From Proteus columbae (GTDB taxonomy: Bacteria > Pseudomonadota > Gammaproteobacteria > Enterobacterales > Enterobacteriaceae): a DNA stretch of 64,000 nucleotides. Of the stretch, positions 52,308 through 61,254 are shown in pieces. Below the pieces are notes generated by a model. It did not search any database. It saw nothing but the letters and a program-made list of their open reading frames with translations, and was not told the DNA's origin. The stretch's first letter is position 1; the number at the start of each line of letters is the position of its first letter. The position numbers and the translations under genes were made by a program. Location: the NCBI RefSeq assembly GCF_002777965.1, contig NZ_NGVR01000021.1, positions 1 to 64,000 on the forward strand. Reading direction: 5' to 3'.

Positions 52308-52976
52308 TTATTTACTACTGGCGCTATTTTTACGATGGCGAATATACATCACAATCGAGCCAATTAAGCCCGCACTTAAGAGCAATACAGGCAATGTCAT
52401 CAAGATATTCATGACAAGTGTTTCATGCTTTTGTACAAATGGGATCAGGTTTAGCACATAGCCTAAAGAAACAATAATCCCTACCCACAAGAAGCCACTT
52501 AACCAGTTAAATATTTGAAAGCGACGTTGTTGTAATTCTGATAAGCCAGCCAGAGTCGGTAATAATGTACGCACAAATCCAATAAAACGGCCTAGCAATA
52601 GCGCATACAAGCCTTGGCGATGAAAGAGATCATTTGCCTTATGATGATATTGCTCTGGTAATTGAGCCATCCAACGTTTAACCACTTTTGTATCACTTAG
52701 CCAACGGCCTTGTAAAAAGCCGAGCCAACTCCCAATACTAGCGGCAGTGCCTAATATAATGATAGTCGGGAAAAAGTGTAAAACACCTTTTGCAATTAAG
52801 GCACCGCAAAGAATAAGCAGTGTATCTCCTGGTAAAAATGCGGCGGGTAATACCCCGTTTTCCAGCATAATAATAACAAAAAGAACAATATAGATAACCC
52901 ACAGCACATTTGGATTAGCTAACACCATATAATCGTGTTGCATTAGCGCGTGAATGATCTCTTTTAATGTACCCAT
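52308..52976 (-). CDS. yghB: DedA-family inner-membrane protein YghB
   Basis: A 222-residue DedA (VTT/SNARE-associated) protein very similar to E. coli YghB (219). Family features include the acidic block MLENGVLPAAFLPGDTLLILCG and the arginine-rich GRFIGFVRTLLPTLAG. DedA proteins are thought to act as proton-motive-force dependent flippases or transporters of undecaprenyl phosphate or phospholipids, and yghB/yqjA mutants of E. coli fail in cell division at high temperature. It lies downstream of metC in the same direction, as in E. coli. Confidence 0.92.
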   Translation of the reverse strand: MGTLKEIIHALMQHDYMVLANPNVLWVIYIVLFVIIMLENGVLPAAFLPGDTLLILCGALIAKGVLHFFPTIIILGTAASIGSWLGFLQGRWLSDTKVVKRWMAQLPEQYHHKANDLFHRQGLYALLLGRFIGFVRTLLPTLAGLSELQQRRFQIFNWLSGFLWVGIIVSLGYVLNLIPFVQKHETLVMNILMTLPVLLLSAGLIGSIVMYIRHRKNSASSK

Positions 52977-53048
52977 TAGCGAACTCGCATTAAAAAAGGA
53001 CTTTATGTTCGCTATTCTAACGCAAAATAAAGAGAACAGTTTGATTTA

Positions 53049-53081
53049 ATCCCTGTGGAACCACAGGGATAGATTTTTTTT
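53049..53081 (+). terminator. Rightward-facing hairpin with T-run between metC and yghB
   Basis: ATCCCTGTGG (53049-53058) and CCACAGGGAT (53061-53070) form a perfect palindrome; the eight-T run (53074-53081) is on the plus-strand side only. Both flanking genes run leftward, so it faces against them. It may end antisense transcription or act as a weak metC terminator. Confidence 0.5.
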
Positions 53082-53101
53082 AATAAAAAATTCATTCTTT
53101 A

Positions 53102-54292
53102 TTAAGAAATACGTAAAAAGGCTTGTTCAAGATCTTCAATAAGGTCATCTACATTTTCTAATCCAATATGAATGCGAAAGAGTGTTCCTGTAAATATTGG
53201 CTGAGTTTCATACTGACGCATTGCTTTAATATCATTAGGTTGATAACCCAAAATTAAAGATTCAAATCCTCCCCATGAAAACGCCATCTTAAATAATGAA
53301 AAATTATCTAAAAAAATCGCAAATTCTTCTGAGGTAAGTATTTTCTTCAAACTAAAAGAAAACAATCCGTTACTACCTGTAAAATCACGTTGGAAATATT
53401 CATGTCCTGGGCAAGAGGCTAAGGCAGGGTGAAAAACGTTATCAACTAAAGGATGTTGTTTTAACCAACGAGCAACTTCTAATGCACTTTGTTCGTGTTG
53501 TTTCATCCTGACTGGTAATGTTCTTAATCCTCTTGCCGTCATATAAGCTGTATCAGGATCAACACATTGGCCTAATAAATAAGTGTTTTCACGTAACTGC
53601 TCCCAGCAACGTTCATTAGCTACAGCAAAACCTAACATGCCATCAGAATGACCATTAATATATTTTGTGGCAGATTGGATTGAGATATCGGCACCCAATA
53701 TTAGTGGTTTAAGTAGTAATCCTGCCGCCCAAGTGTTATCAATCATAATAATGATTTCAGGGTTGTATTGGCGAACTGAATTGACTATTTCTTGTAGATC
53801 TTGAATTTCCATCGTAATTGATCCCGGCGATTCAAGAAAAACGATTTTTGTTTCAGGACGTAGCAATTGGCTGATCTCTTTGCCGATTAAAGGATCAAAA
53901 TAAGTCGTAGTCACTGAAAATTTACGTAAGATCTGATCACAAAAATTTTGAGTTGGATCGTAGGCAGAGCCTGTAACAAGAATATGAGCACCTTGCTCAA
54001 TAAATGCGAGTATAGATTGTGTAATAGCCGCTGCACCTGAAGGAAATAGTGCACAGCCTGCACCTTGCTCTAATTCAGTTAAAGCTTCTTGTAAGGCAAA
54101 ATGTGTGGTTGTGCCTCGACGACCATAAAAAAGCGTACCTTCCGCTCGTTTTTTCGTTGCTTCACGTTTTTGTGCAACGGAATCAAAAATAACGGATGAT
54201 GTTCGTTGTATAATTGGATTTACTGCGCCTTGGGAATATTTTTTAGCTCGACCTGAAAGGAGGAGTGAGGTTTCTTGTTTTTTTAGCGTCAT
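53102..54292 (-). CDS. metC: Cystathionine beta-lyase
   Basis: This PLP enzyme of the Cys/Met metabolism family cleaves cystathionine to homocysteine, pyruvate and ammonia in methionine synthesis. It has 396 residues (395 in E. coli). The PLP lysine lies in [15 protein letters not shown], and [16 protein letters not shown] is the other conserved active-site block. It is divergent from exbB, with a Fur box between the two, as in E. coli, and codirectional with yghB. Confidence 0.95.
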   Translation of the reverse strand: MTLKKQETSLLLSGRAKKYSQGAVNPIIQRTSSVIFDSVAQKREATKKRAEGTLFYGRRGTTTHFALQEALTELEQGAGCALFPSGAAAITQSILAFIEQGAHILVTGSAYDPTQNFCDQILRKFSVTTTYFDPLIGKEISQLLRPETKIVFLESPGSITMEIQDLQEIVNSVRQYNPEIIIMIDNTWAAGLLLKPLILGADISIQSATKYINGHSDGMLGFAVANERCWEQLRENTYLLGQCVDPDTAYMTARGLRTLPVRMKQHEQSALEVARWLKQHPLVDNVFHPALASCPGHEYFQRDFTGSNGLFSFSLKKILTSEEFAIFLDNFSLFKMAFSWGGFESLILGYQPNDIKAMRQYETQPIFTGTLFRIHIGLENVDDLIEDLEQAFLRIS

Positions 54293-54450
54293 CCTTAATA
54301 CCTTCTTTTAATTGATGGTGTGTTTACCTCAAGTTAATGCATTTTTTGGATAAGTACAAAAGGCTTGCAAGGTAGTTGATAAAATTTCACGTTACGTGAA
54401 AGAACGATAATTTGTCTTAAAAAGCGACAAATGAAAAAAAAATAGCCAAA

Positions 54451-54470
54451 TAGTAATGATAATTACTATC
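54451..54470. promoter_or_regulatory. Fur box between metC and exbB
   Basis: The palindromic TAGTAAT-GATA-ATTACTA core fits the Fur consensus (AGTAATGATAATTACTATC matches 15 of 19 positions). It lies about 150 bp before exbB, so iron-dependent repression of exbBD is expected, as in E. coli. Confidence 0.8.
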
Positions 54471-54621
54471 AAAATGCTTCATGTTTGATATCATTTGAGC
54501 GTTTTCTCTTTCCTGATGGCAAACAGGATGATTGTAAGCGAACGATTTTGGGTAAGTAGTGGCGTAAAGATGTCATTACTGAATAAATAAATAGATAAAA
54601 AAGAGAGTAAAAGGCCAACTG

Positions 54622-55632
54622 ATGCGTAATTTGACAGCTTCTATTCTATTGGCAATCGGTCTGACAGGCTCTGCTTTTGCGGATACGACTCCTGCCACAC
54701 CAACTGAACAGCCAACTACTGCTGCCGTTTCTTCAACAGCTTCTACACCGGGAACTGCTACACCAACAACTACGACTTCTTCTACGACCTCTGCAACGGG
54801 TAATGAAGTAAAAGCAGTCGGTACTGAAACCACTAAGCCTGAAGGTGAAAATACACCTGTAACAACGGCTGAGAATTCAGAAAATGTACCTTCAGCGACA
54901 GAAAATACACCATCAGAAGTACAACCTGAAATGGTTGCTGGTGGTGGATTCGCTGAAGATTTATCTGTAATGGGCATGTACCGTAATGCAGACTTAGTCG
55001 TTAAAAGTGTCATGATTGGCTTACTATTAGCCTCTATTGTAACTTGGGCACTATTTTTCGCGAAAGGAAGCTACTTGATTTCACTGCGTCGTCGCTTAAG
55101 AAATGAGACAGCTCAGTTAGTTGAAGCGAAATCACTTAATGATGCGTTAGCGATTAGCAAAAAATTTGGTAATAAGAGCGCAACCGCTGATTTCTTTAAT
55201 GATGCAGAATTAGAGCGTACTTATTCTCAAGAAAGTAAAGTGGCATCAGGTATTAAAGAGCGTGTTGAAATGCGTATGGAACGTCGCGTTGCAGCAATTA
55301 TCCGTGAATTAGGCCGTGGTAATGGTTACTTAGCCACAATTGGTGCAATTTCTCCTTTTATCGGCCTTTTTGGTACGGTTTGGGGGATCATGAATAGCTT
55401 CATTGGTATTGCACATTCTCAAACGACAAATCTTGCTGTTGTTGCACCAGGTATTGCAGAAGCGCTATTAGCAACCGCGATTGGTCTGATTGCGGCAATT
55501 CCAGCGGTTATTATCTATAACATTTTTGCTCGTATGATCGCGGGTTATCGTGGTGAAATTGGTGATATCGCAACTGGTGTGGTGACATTAGTCAGCCGTG
55601 ATTTAGATATTGAAAACAGCAAAGCAAGGTAA
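54622..55632 (+). CDS. exbB: TonB-system energising protein ExbB
   Basis: ExbB with ExbD forms the inner-membrane proton channel that powers TonB-dependent uptake of iron-siderophores and vitamin B12. This version has 336 residues, against 244 in E. coli. The extra part is N-terminal: a signal peptide (MRNLTASILLAIGLTGSAFA) and about 90 residues rich in Thr, Ser, Pro and Glu, probably periplasmic. The normal ExbB body starts near DLSVMGMYRNADLVVKSV, with three membrane helices and GYLATIGAISPFIGLFGTVWGIM. It lies 6 bp before exbD. Confidence 0.95.
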   Translation: MRNLTASILLAIGLTGSAFADTTPATPTEQPTTAAVSSTASTPGTATPTTTTSSTTSATGNEVKAVGTETTKPEGENTPVTTAENSENVPSATENTPSEVQPEMVAGGGFAEDLSVMGMYRNADLVVKSVMIGLLLASIVTWALFFAKGSYLISLRRRLRNETAQLVEAKSLNDALAISKKFGNKSATADFFNDAELERTYSQESKVASGIKERVEMRMERRVAAIIRELGRGNGYLATIGAISPFIGLFGTVWGIMNSFIGIAHSQTTNLAVVAPGIAEALLATAIGLIAAIPAVIIYNIFARMIAGYRGEIGDIATGVVTLVSRDLDIENSKAR

Positions 55633-55638
55633 TGAATT

Positions 55639-56067
55639 ATGGCAATGCGTCTTGGTGATGATTCAGGTGATGATAATGAATTGCATGATATCAATGTGAC
55701 GCCTTTTATTGATGTCATGTTGGTTCTACTCATTATCTTTATGGTGGCGGCACCTTTAGCTACTGTTGATATAAAAGTAAATTTACCCGCTTCAAGTGCT
55801 AAACCACAGCCTCGCCCTGAAAAGCCTGTTTATTTAACGATTAAGTCGGATAAACAAATTTTCATTGGTGAAGAGATGGTTACACATGAAACGATGGCGA
55901 ATGTGTTAGATACCATGACACAAGCAAACAAAGAGACAACAATCTTTTTCCAAGCTGATAAAACGGTTGATTATGAAACGTTAATGGCAGCAATGGATTC
56001 GCTAAGAAAAGCGGGTTATCTCAAAGTTGGACTCGTGGGAATGGAAACCGTCTCTACTGGTGGTTAA
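55639..56067 (+). CDS. exbD: TonB-system energising protein ExbD
   Basis: A 142-residue partner of ExbB (141 in E. coli). It has a short cytoplasmic start, one membrane helix with the proton-carrying D25 (NVTPFIDVMLVLLIIF), and a periplasmic domain (PEKPVYLTIKSDKQ, ADKTVDYETLMAAMDSL). It is the second gene of the Fur-controlled exbBD operon, ending at a good terminator. Confidence 0.97.
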   Translation: MAMRLGDDSGDDNELHDINVTPFIDVMLVLLIIFMVAAPLATVDIKVNLPASSAKPQPRPEKPVYLTIKSDKQIFIGEEMVTHETMANVLDTMTQANKETTIFFQADKTVDYETLMAAMDSLRKAGYLKVGLVGMETVSTGG

Positions 56068-56112
56068 ATTTTAGCAAATAAGCTATTTATCTAAGTATTA
56101 TTACGCTATTTT

Positions 56113-56160
56113 AAAAGCACTTTATTTGTCGTTGTGAAATGATGAATAAAGTGCTTTTTT
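56113..56160 (+). terminator. Terminator of exbBD
   Basis: AAAAGCACTTTATT (56113-56126) pairs perfectly with AATAAAGTGCTTTT (56145-56158), followed by further T. Confidence 0.85.
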
Positions 56161-56507
56161 GTTGTGTAGAAGAAATAGAGTTTATATTTTTATCGTTTTT
56201 AATAGTTATCGATATTATTAATAAAATTGAGTTAGAATAAAATTTAACTTTAGTATTAAATAATATTAATAATAGATAGATTAAGTTACAGAATAAATAA
56301 TTAATTAAGTTTATTGAGCAATAGTGGGCTGAATCAATTAATGCTAAGTAGATATCATTATTTAAACTCCTCTAACATTAATATTCATTAACTCTTCATT
56401 TTTTTTCATTTTTAGATCCGTTTAAGTCAACTTTTTAAAGTTAAATTTATCTATAACCTTGTGATTTATAATGTCTTTATGTGAATTTGATTTAAGTGTA
56501 AAAAAGC

Positions 56508-56535
56508 TTGCGCAAAAAATCTTATTGGATATAAT
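56508..56535 (+). promoter_or_regulatory. Promoter of a candidate small RNA
   Basis: TTGCGC (56508-56513), 16 bp, then a perfect TATAAT (56530-56535). The expected start, near 56540-56542, coincides with the first base of a perfect hairpin. Between the exbD terminator and this promoter (56161-56507) I see only AT-rich sequence. Confidence 0.5.
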
Positions 56536-56539
56536 GCAC

Positions 56540-56821
56540 ACACGTTACAAATTGAAATATTCTGTAACGTGTTATAACGCCTAATTTATTTATTATCTAA
56601 GTTATCCGTATTTGGGTACTTATTTTTTTATTGCACCAGGTAGACCGTTGTTTTCAGTCATTCCAATTTCGGGTAAGTAGATTTTATTTACTTATTCAAA
56701 CCACTTCTTATCTTTGATAAGCAGTGAGTAAAATAAAACGTGAAAGGCAGAGAACTACACATAGCATTTTATTATTTTAATAAATTTAGAAGCCATAACA
56801 TTTCGGTGTTATGGCTTTTTT
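56540..56821 (+). ncRNA. Candidate structured small RNA (about 280 nt)
   Basis: The element begins with a perfect 10-bp hairpin (ACACGTTACA 56540-56549, TGTAACGTGT 56563-56572). A compound stem follows: TTTTATTTACT (56682-56692) with AGTAAAATAAAA (56727-56738), enclosing CACT-CTTATC (56702-56712) paired with GATAAG-AGTG (56716-56726). It ends with a strong intrinsic terminator, AAGCCATAACA (56790-56800) with TGTTATGGCTT (56807-56817) and a T-run. No credible reading frame lies between promoter and terminator. I do not recognise a known family. A shorter RNA from an internal promoter (TTGAAA 56552, TATAAC 56573) is also possible. Confidence 0.5.
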
Positions 56822-57702
56822 ATTTTGTTTGTTACACCTGCCGTTACTACCGCTTCTGAGCTGAGATCACCAGAGTGTGTTGTTGTGTACTATTTTGATG
56901 CTTATTTCCAGTTTATCACCCATTATCAGCCAGACCTTACCTGATTAAAAAACACAAACAGTTAACAATGTATTTTTCAAATTTTTAGATTTATGACCAC
57001 TTCTTTTATCTATTCTCACAAAAAAAAGAAATCGGCTCTATTTGGGGATTATTTCTCGATAAATTGTGTTTTTTTTATCCAAAAAAACAACAGGGATTTA
57101 ACATTAAATTTTATTTACGTTAATTTCGTTATAAATTCGATATGTTATAAAATAACCTAATAAAATTATTGCCATTATGTACTGATTAGTAATTATTAAT
57201 GATCTTGCCTTTTGGAAGTCGTCTTATATCGATAGGTATTTAATTTTATAGCGGTTTTATGCTAAGGGAACTTCTTATTCCAAAAACGCATATACTTATA
57301 ACTATATGAAAAATGATAAGAAAAATAGGTTAATATTTGATTATAAAATAAACATTATCATGATGATTAAAAATTAATAACAAAAGAAGCATTGCTAAAG
57401 TGGTAATGAAAATAAGCTGAAATTAAATATATTAATGTAATCATTTCTTGTTTATGAAATGCAATTTTTAACATTATTGATGATGTAATGTAAAGGTTGA
57501 TAATATGAAAAAAAGAGTCATCATTATAATTAAAAAATATATTGAAACTTTTTTTTAATAATTTTTATTAGAAATTAAAAATAATGAATTATTAATTTTG
57601 TATTATTTTAAATATATTGTCTTATAATTTGGTTGTTTTTTGTGTTTTCTGTAAGTGGCTGATTAGTCGTGGTTTAAATTCATGCTTCCCCTGCAATGTT
57701 TG
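56822..57702. other. AT-rich gene-free region after the candidate small RNA
   Basis: No convincing gene. A short, less AT-rich patch at about 56825-56945 reads on the minus strand as a protein-like tail (SGDLSSEAVVTAGVTNK, ending at a TAA inside the terminator loop) but is preceded by a stop, so it may be a gene remnant. The rest is low-complexity AT-rich sequence. Confidence 0.4.
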
Positions 57703-57721
57703 GATAATGATAATTATTTCT
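57703..57721. promoter_or_regulatory. Fur-like site upstream of hybO
   Basis: GATAATGATAATTATTTCT matches the 19-bp Fur consensus at 15 positions. It lies about 230 bp before hybO. It may link hydrogenase expression to iron or belong to an unseen transcript. Confidence 0.5.
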
Positions 57722-57858
57722 ATTTCCTTTATCATTATTAAATAGAGTTTTAATAAATTTAAAATGACGGAATATATAAAAATTAGATATTAAACCTTAT
57801 ATTGCTGAAACGTTTTTACTCACATAAAAGAATAATTTATTTTTTAATGAATTATCGC

Positions 57859-57872
57859 TTGATAATGATCAA
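57859..57872 (+). promoter_or_regulatory. FNR box of the hyb operon
   Basis: TTGATAATGATCAA is a perfect match to the FNR consensus TTGAT-N4-ATCAA. Its centre is 86 bp before the hybO start, so a class II start site near 57907 is expected. This fits anaerobic induction of hydrogenase-2. Confidence 0.85.
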
Positions 57873-57951
57873 GTCATTATTGTGTCGGAGTGTTAAAAAG
57901 GCGGTGTTTTAAAATTATTCCAATTAAAAATCATCATATCAGGAGAGATAT

Positions 57952-59076
57952 ATGGCCTTGGGGAATAATGTTTTTTCCCATCATGGTATTAACCGACGCG
58001 ATTTTATGAAATTGTGTGCTGCATTGTCAGCTACCATGGGATTAAGCGGCAAAGCTGCCGCAGAAATGTCAGAAGCAATGGCGTCATCTGAGCGCCCACC
58101 TGTTATCTGGATTGGTGCTCAGGAATGTACTGGGTGTACGGAGTCTTTATTACGAGCAACTCACCCGACTCTGGAAAACCTTGTGCTTGATGTTATCGCA
58201 CTCGAATACCACGAAGTGCTTTCTTCTGCTTTTGGTGAGCAAGCTGAAGAAAATAAACACAATGCGATGGAGAAATACAAAGGTAAGTACGTCCTCGTTG
58301 TTGACGGTTCAATCCCAGACAAAGATGGCGGTGTTTACTGTATGGTTGCAGGAAAACCAATTCTTGAGCATATCAAAGAAGCCGCTGAAGGGGCTGCTGC
58401 GATTATTGCTATTGGTTCATGTTCTGCATGGGGTGGTGTACCTGCTACTGGGGGTAACCCAACAGGTGCTAAATCACTGGAAGCGATTTTACCGGGTAAA
58501 ACCGTTATCAATATTCCAGGATGTCCACCAAACCCACATAACTTCTTAGCTACTGTTGCACATATTATTACTTTCAACAAATTGCCTAAGTTAGATAGCA
58601 AAAACAGACCGCTTTTTGCTTATGAGCGTTTAATTCACGAAAACTGTGAACGTCGCCCTCATTTTGATGCGGGTCGTTTTGCTAAAGAATTTGGTGATGA
58701 AGGTCATCGTCAAGGCTGGTGTTTATACCATTTAGGCTGTAAAGGCCCTGAAACTTATGGTAACTGCCCAACATTAGAATTCTGCGATGTCGGTGGTGGG
58801 ATTTGGCCAGTCGGTATCGGTCACCCTTGCTATGGTTGTAACGAAGAAGGTATCGGCTTTACTAAAGGTATTTTCCAATTAGCGAACGTTTATCAGCCAA
58901 CACCAAAAGCACAAGTGCCTGATGTTAATGCAAAAGAAGGTGGTGGTGTCTCTTATGGTGCTGCTGGCTTACTGGGTGCTGTCGTGGGTGCAGTTGCGGG
59001 TGTCAGTGTGATGGCTGTGCGTCAATTAGGCCGTGACAAGAATGCCACAGGAGCCTCACAGGAGGATAAACGGTGA
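57952..59076 (+). CDS. hybO: Hydrogenase-2 small subunit
   Basis: The 374-residue small subunit carries the iron-sulfur relay of the uptake [NiFe] hydrogenase-2. It has a Tat signal ([13 protein letters not shown] at 15-16), cluster-binding cysteines in [22 protein letters not shown] and the C-terminal cysteine-rich blocks ([25 protein letters not shown]), and a C-terminal membrane anchor (about 340-365). It is 372 residues in E. coli. It opens the hyb operon behind AGGAGAG and overlaps hybA by 4 bp (GTGA). Confidence 0.97.
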   Translation: MALGNNVFSHHGINRRDFMKLCAALSATMGLSGKAAAEMSEAMASSERPPVIWIGAQECTGCTESLLRATHPTLENLVLDVIALEYHEVLSSAFGEQAEENKHNAMEKYKGKYVLVVDGSIPDKDGGVYCMVAGKPILEHIKEAAEGAAAIIAIGSCSAWGGVPATGGNPTGAKSLEAILPGKTVINIPGCPPNPHNFLATVAHIITFNKLPKLDSKNRPLFAYERLIHENCERRPHFDAGRFAKEFGDEGHRQGWCLYHLGCKGPETYGNCPTLEFCDVGGGIWPVGIGHPCYGCNEEGIGFTKGIFQLANVYQPTPKAQVPDVNAKEGGGVSYGAAGLLGAVVGAVAGVSVMAVRQLGRDKNATGASQEDKR

Positions 59077-60086
59077 ATAGGCGTCATTTCTTTAAGCTGG
59101 CATCAGGTGGGGTTCTCCTTGCGGGAATGGCTCCCACTGCGAGTCATGCTGCGGCGCAGAACCGTCCCCCAATTCCTGGGTCTCTCGGTATGCTCTACGA
59201 CTCTACACTGTGTGTAGGCTGTCAAGCATGTGTCACAAAATGTCAGGAAATTAATCACCCGGAGCCAATGGAGCGTGGTGATACTTACGCTAATGGTGAT
59301 CCGATTTGGTCAAACAATGACAAATTAAGTCCTTACACAAATAACATTATTCAAATTTGGCGTGATGGTACTGGTGAAAATAAAGACCAACTGGAAAACG
59401 GTTATGCCTTTATTAAGAAACAATGTATGCATTGTGTTGATGCAAACTGCGTTTCTGTTTGTCCTGTTTCTGCGTTAACCAAAGATCCAAAAACCGGTAT
59501 TGTCCATTATCATGCGGATATCTGTACAGGTTGTCGTTACTGTATGGTGGGATGCCCTTATAACATTCCAAAATACGATTATGATGATCCATTTGGTAAG
59601 CTCTATAAATGTGAGCTTTGTAACCAAAAAGGGGTTGAGCGCTTAGATAAAGGTTTATTACCAGGCTGTGTTGAAGTTTGTCCTACTGGTGCAGTTATTT
59701 TCGGTACACGCGAAGAGTTGTTGGAAGAAGCCAAACGTCGTTTAGCGAAAAAAGCGGGTGAAGAGTATCATTACCCACGTCAAACCATTAGTGGTGGCGA
59801 TACTTATCTACATAAAATTCCTGAATATCAAGATCATATCTATGGTGAGTTTGAAGGTGGCGGTACGCAGGTCATGGTACTTTCTGCTGTTCCTTTCGAC
59901 AACTTAGGAATGCCAGAAGTGGCACCATTATCAACGGGTGCACGTTCTGAACATATTCAACATACGCTGTACAAAGGCATGGTATTACCAATAGCAGCCC
60001 TTGCAGGGATCACCTATTTGGTTAACCGTAATAGTAAAAAACAAGAGCAGGAACACCACAAGGAGGATAACGATGTCGAGTCATGA
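59073..60086 (+). CDS. hybA: Hydrogenase-2 ferredoxin-type subunit HybA
   Basis: A 337-residue periplasmic protein with four 4Fe-4S motifs ([45 protein letters not shown]...GCVEVCP). It passes electrons between HybO and the quinone-reactive membrane subunit HybB. A Tat-like start ([13 protein letters not shown]) and a C-terminal hydrophobic anchor ([16 protein letters not shown]) are visible. The start is GTG 59073 behind AGGAGG, overlapping the hybO stop. Confidence 0.96.
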   Translation: MNRRHFFKLASGGVLLAGMAPTASHAAAQNRPPIPGSLGMLYDSTLCVGCQACVTKCQEINHPEPMERGDTYANGDPIWSNNDKLSPYTNNIIQIWRDGTGENKDQLENGYAFIKKQCMHCVDANCVSVCPVSALTKDPKTGIVHYHADICTGCRYCMVGCPYNIPKYDYDDPFGKLYKCELCNQKGVERLDKGLLPGCVEVCPTGAVIFGTREELLEEAKRRLAKKAGEEYHYPRQTISGGDTYLHKIPEYQDHIYGEFEGGGTQVMVLSAVPFDNLGMPEVAPLSTGARSEHIQHTLYKGMVLPIAALAGITYLVNRNSKKQEQEHHKEDNDVES

Positions 60087-61254
60087 TCCTCGTCCACTTG
60101 GCGGTAAGTTATTTACTCTAGCAGTAAGAGTATTTTTACCGCTTGCTGTGCTCGGTTTTATTCTTATTGGTAAGCGTTTGGTATTAGGTCTGGGCGATGT
60201 CTCTGATCTGAATGGGGGATATCCTTGGGGTATTTGGATTGCCTTTGACTTATTGATAGGAACAGGCTTTGCATGTGGTGGTTGGGCACTTGCATGGGCT
60301 GTTTATGTCTTTAATAAAGGGGAATTTCACCCATTAGTGCGCCCTGCATTGTTAGCGAGCTTGTTCGGCTATTCATTAGGTGGTTTATCTATCGCCATTG
60401 ATATCGGTCGTTATTGGAACATGCCTCACTTCTTTATGCCGCAATACTTTAACGTTAACTCAGTGTTGTTTGAAACAGCGACCTGTATGACCATCTATAT
60501 TATGGTGATGGCATTAGAATTCTTACCTGCGTTATTAGAACGTTTAGGTTGGAAAGTGTCGTTGAAACGTCTTAATAAAGCGATGTTCTTTATTATTGGT
60601 CTTGGTGCTTTACTGCCAACCATGCACCAATCTTCAATGGGATCATTAATGATTTCAGCGGGTTGGAAAGTGCATCCATTGTGGCAATCTTATGAGATGT
60701 TACCTGTTTTTTCTCTGTTAACTGCGTTTCTCCTTGGTTTCACTATCGTTATTTTTGAAGGTTCGCTGTTAAAGGCAAGCCGCACCATGAACGATGATGA
60801 AACACCGCTATTTACCAAGTTAACTAAAGTGATCGAAGTGTTATTGATTGCTTTCTTGGTATGTCGCTGGGGCGAAATTATTTGGAACGGTAAACTGAGT
60901 TATATCGGAAATGGGGATATGTTCTCGTGGTTATTCATTGCTGAAAGTGCATTATTGTTACTTCCTCTTATTTTGATGCATTTAAATAATAACCGCCGTA
61001 GTCCAAAAATGTTGTTTGTCTGTGCTGTATTTATCTTAATTGGCGCAGCAATGTGGCGTATGAACTACTCTTTAGTTGCTTACAATCCAGGCAATGGTTA
61101 CCACTATTTCCCAACAGCAAGTGAATTGCTGATTTCTATTGGTTTTGTTGCATTTGAAGTAACTGCTTACATTCTTATTATCCGTTTACTGCCGGTTTTA
61201 CCTGCACAAACAGACTCAAATATACAATTAAAAAAGGCTGAGGTTAAATCATGA
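60073..61254 (+). CDS. hybB: Hydrogenase-2 membrane subunit HybB
   Basis: A 393-residue integral membrane protein of the NrfD type (392 in E. coli) with about ten membrane helices, including the conserved [20 protein letters not shown] block. It connects hydrogenase-2 to the quinone pool. I start it at ATG 60073, behind AGGAGG, which gives [11 protein letters not shown]; the longer frame from 60001 is read inside hybA. It overlaps hybA by 14 bp and hybC by 4 bp. Confidence 0.96.
   Translation: MSSHDPRPLGGKLFTLAVRVFLPLAVLGFILIGKRLVLGLGDVSDLNGGYPWGIWIAFDLLIGTGFACGGWALAWAVYVFNKGEFHPLVRPALLASLFGYSLGGLSIAIDIGRYWNMPHFFMPQYFNVNSVLFETATCMTIYIMVMALEFLPALLERLGWKVSLKRLNKAMFFIIGLGALLPTMHQSSMGSLMISAGWKVHPLWQSYEMLPVFSLLTAFLLGFTIVIFEGSLLKASRTMNDDETPLFTKLTKVIEVLLIAFLVCRWGEIIWNGKLSYIGNGDMFSWLFIAESALLLLPLILMHLNNNRRSPKMLFVCAVFILIGAAMWRMNYSLVAYNPGNGYHYFPTASELLISIGFVAFEVTAYILIIRLLPVLPAQTDSNIQLKKAEVKS

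Noticed and set aside
57122-57660. AT-rich stretches as a replication origin or prophage attachment site
   Set aside because: No DnaA-box cluster, iterons, tRNA or duplicated core sequence could be found by eye.
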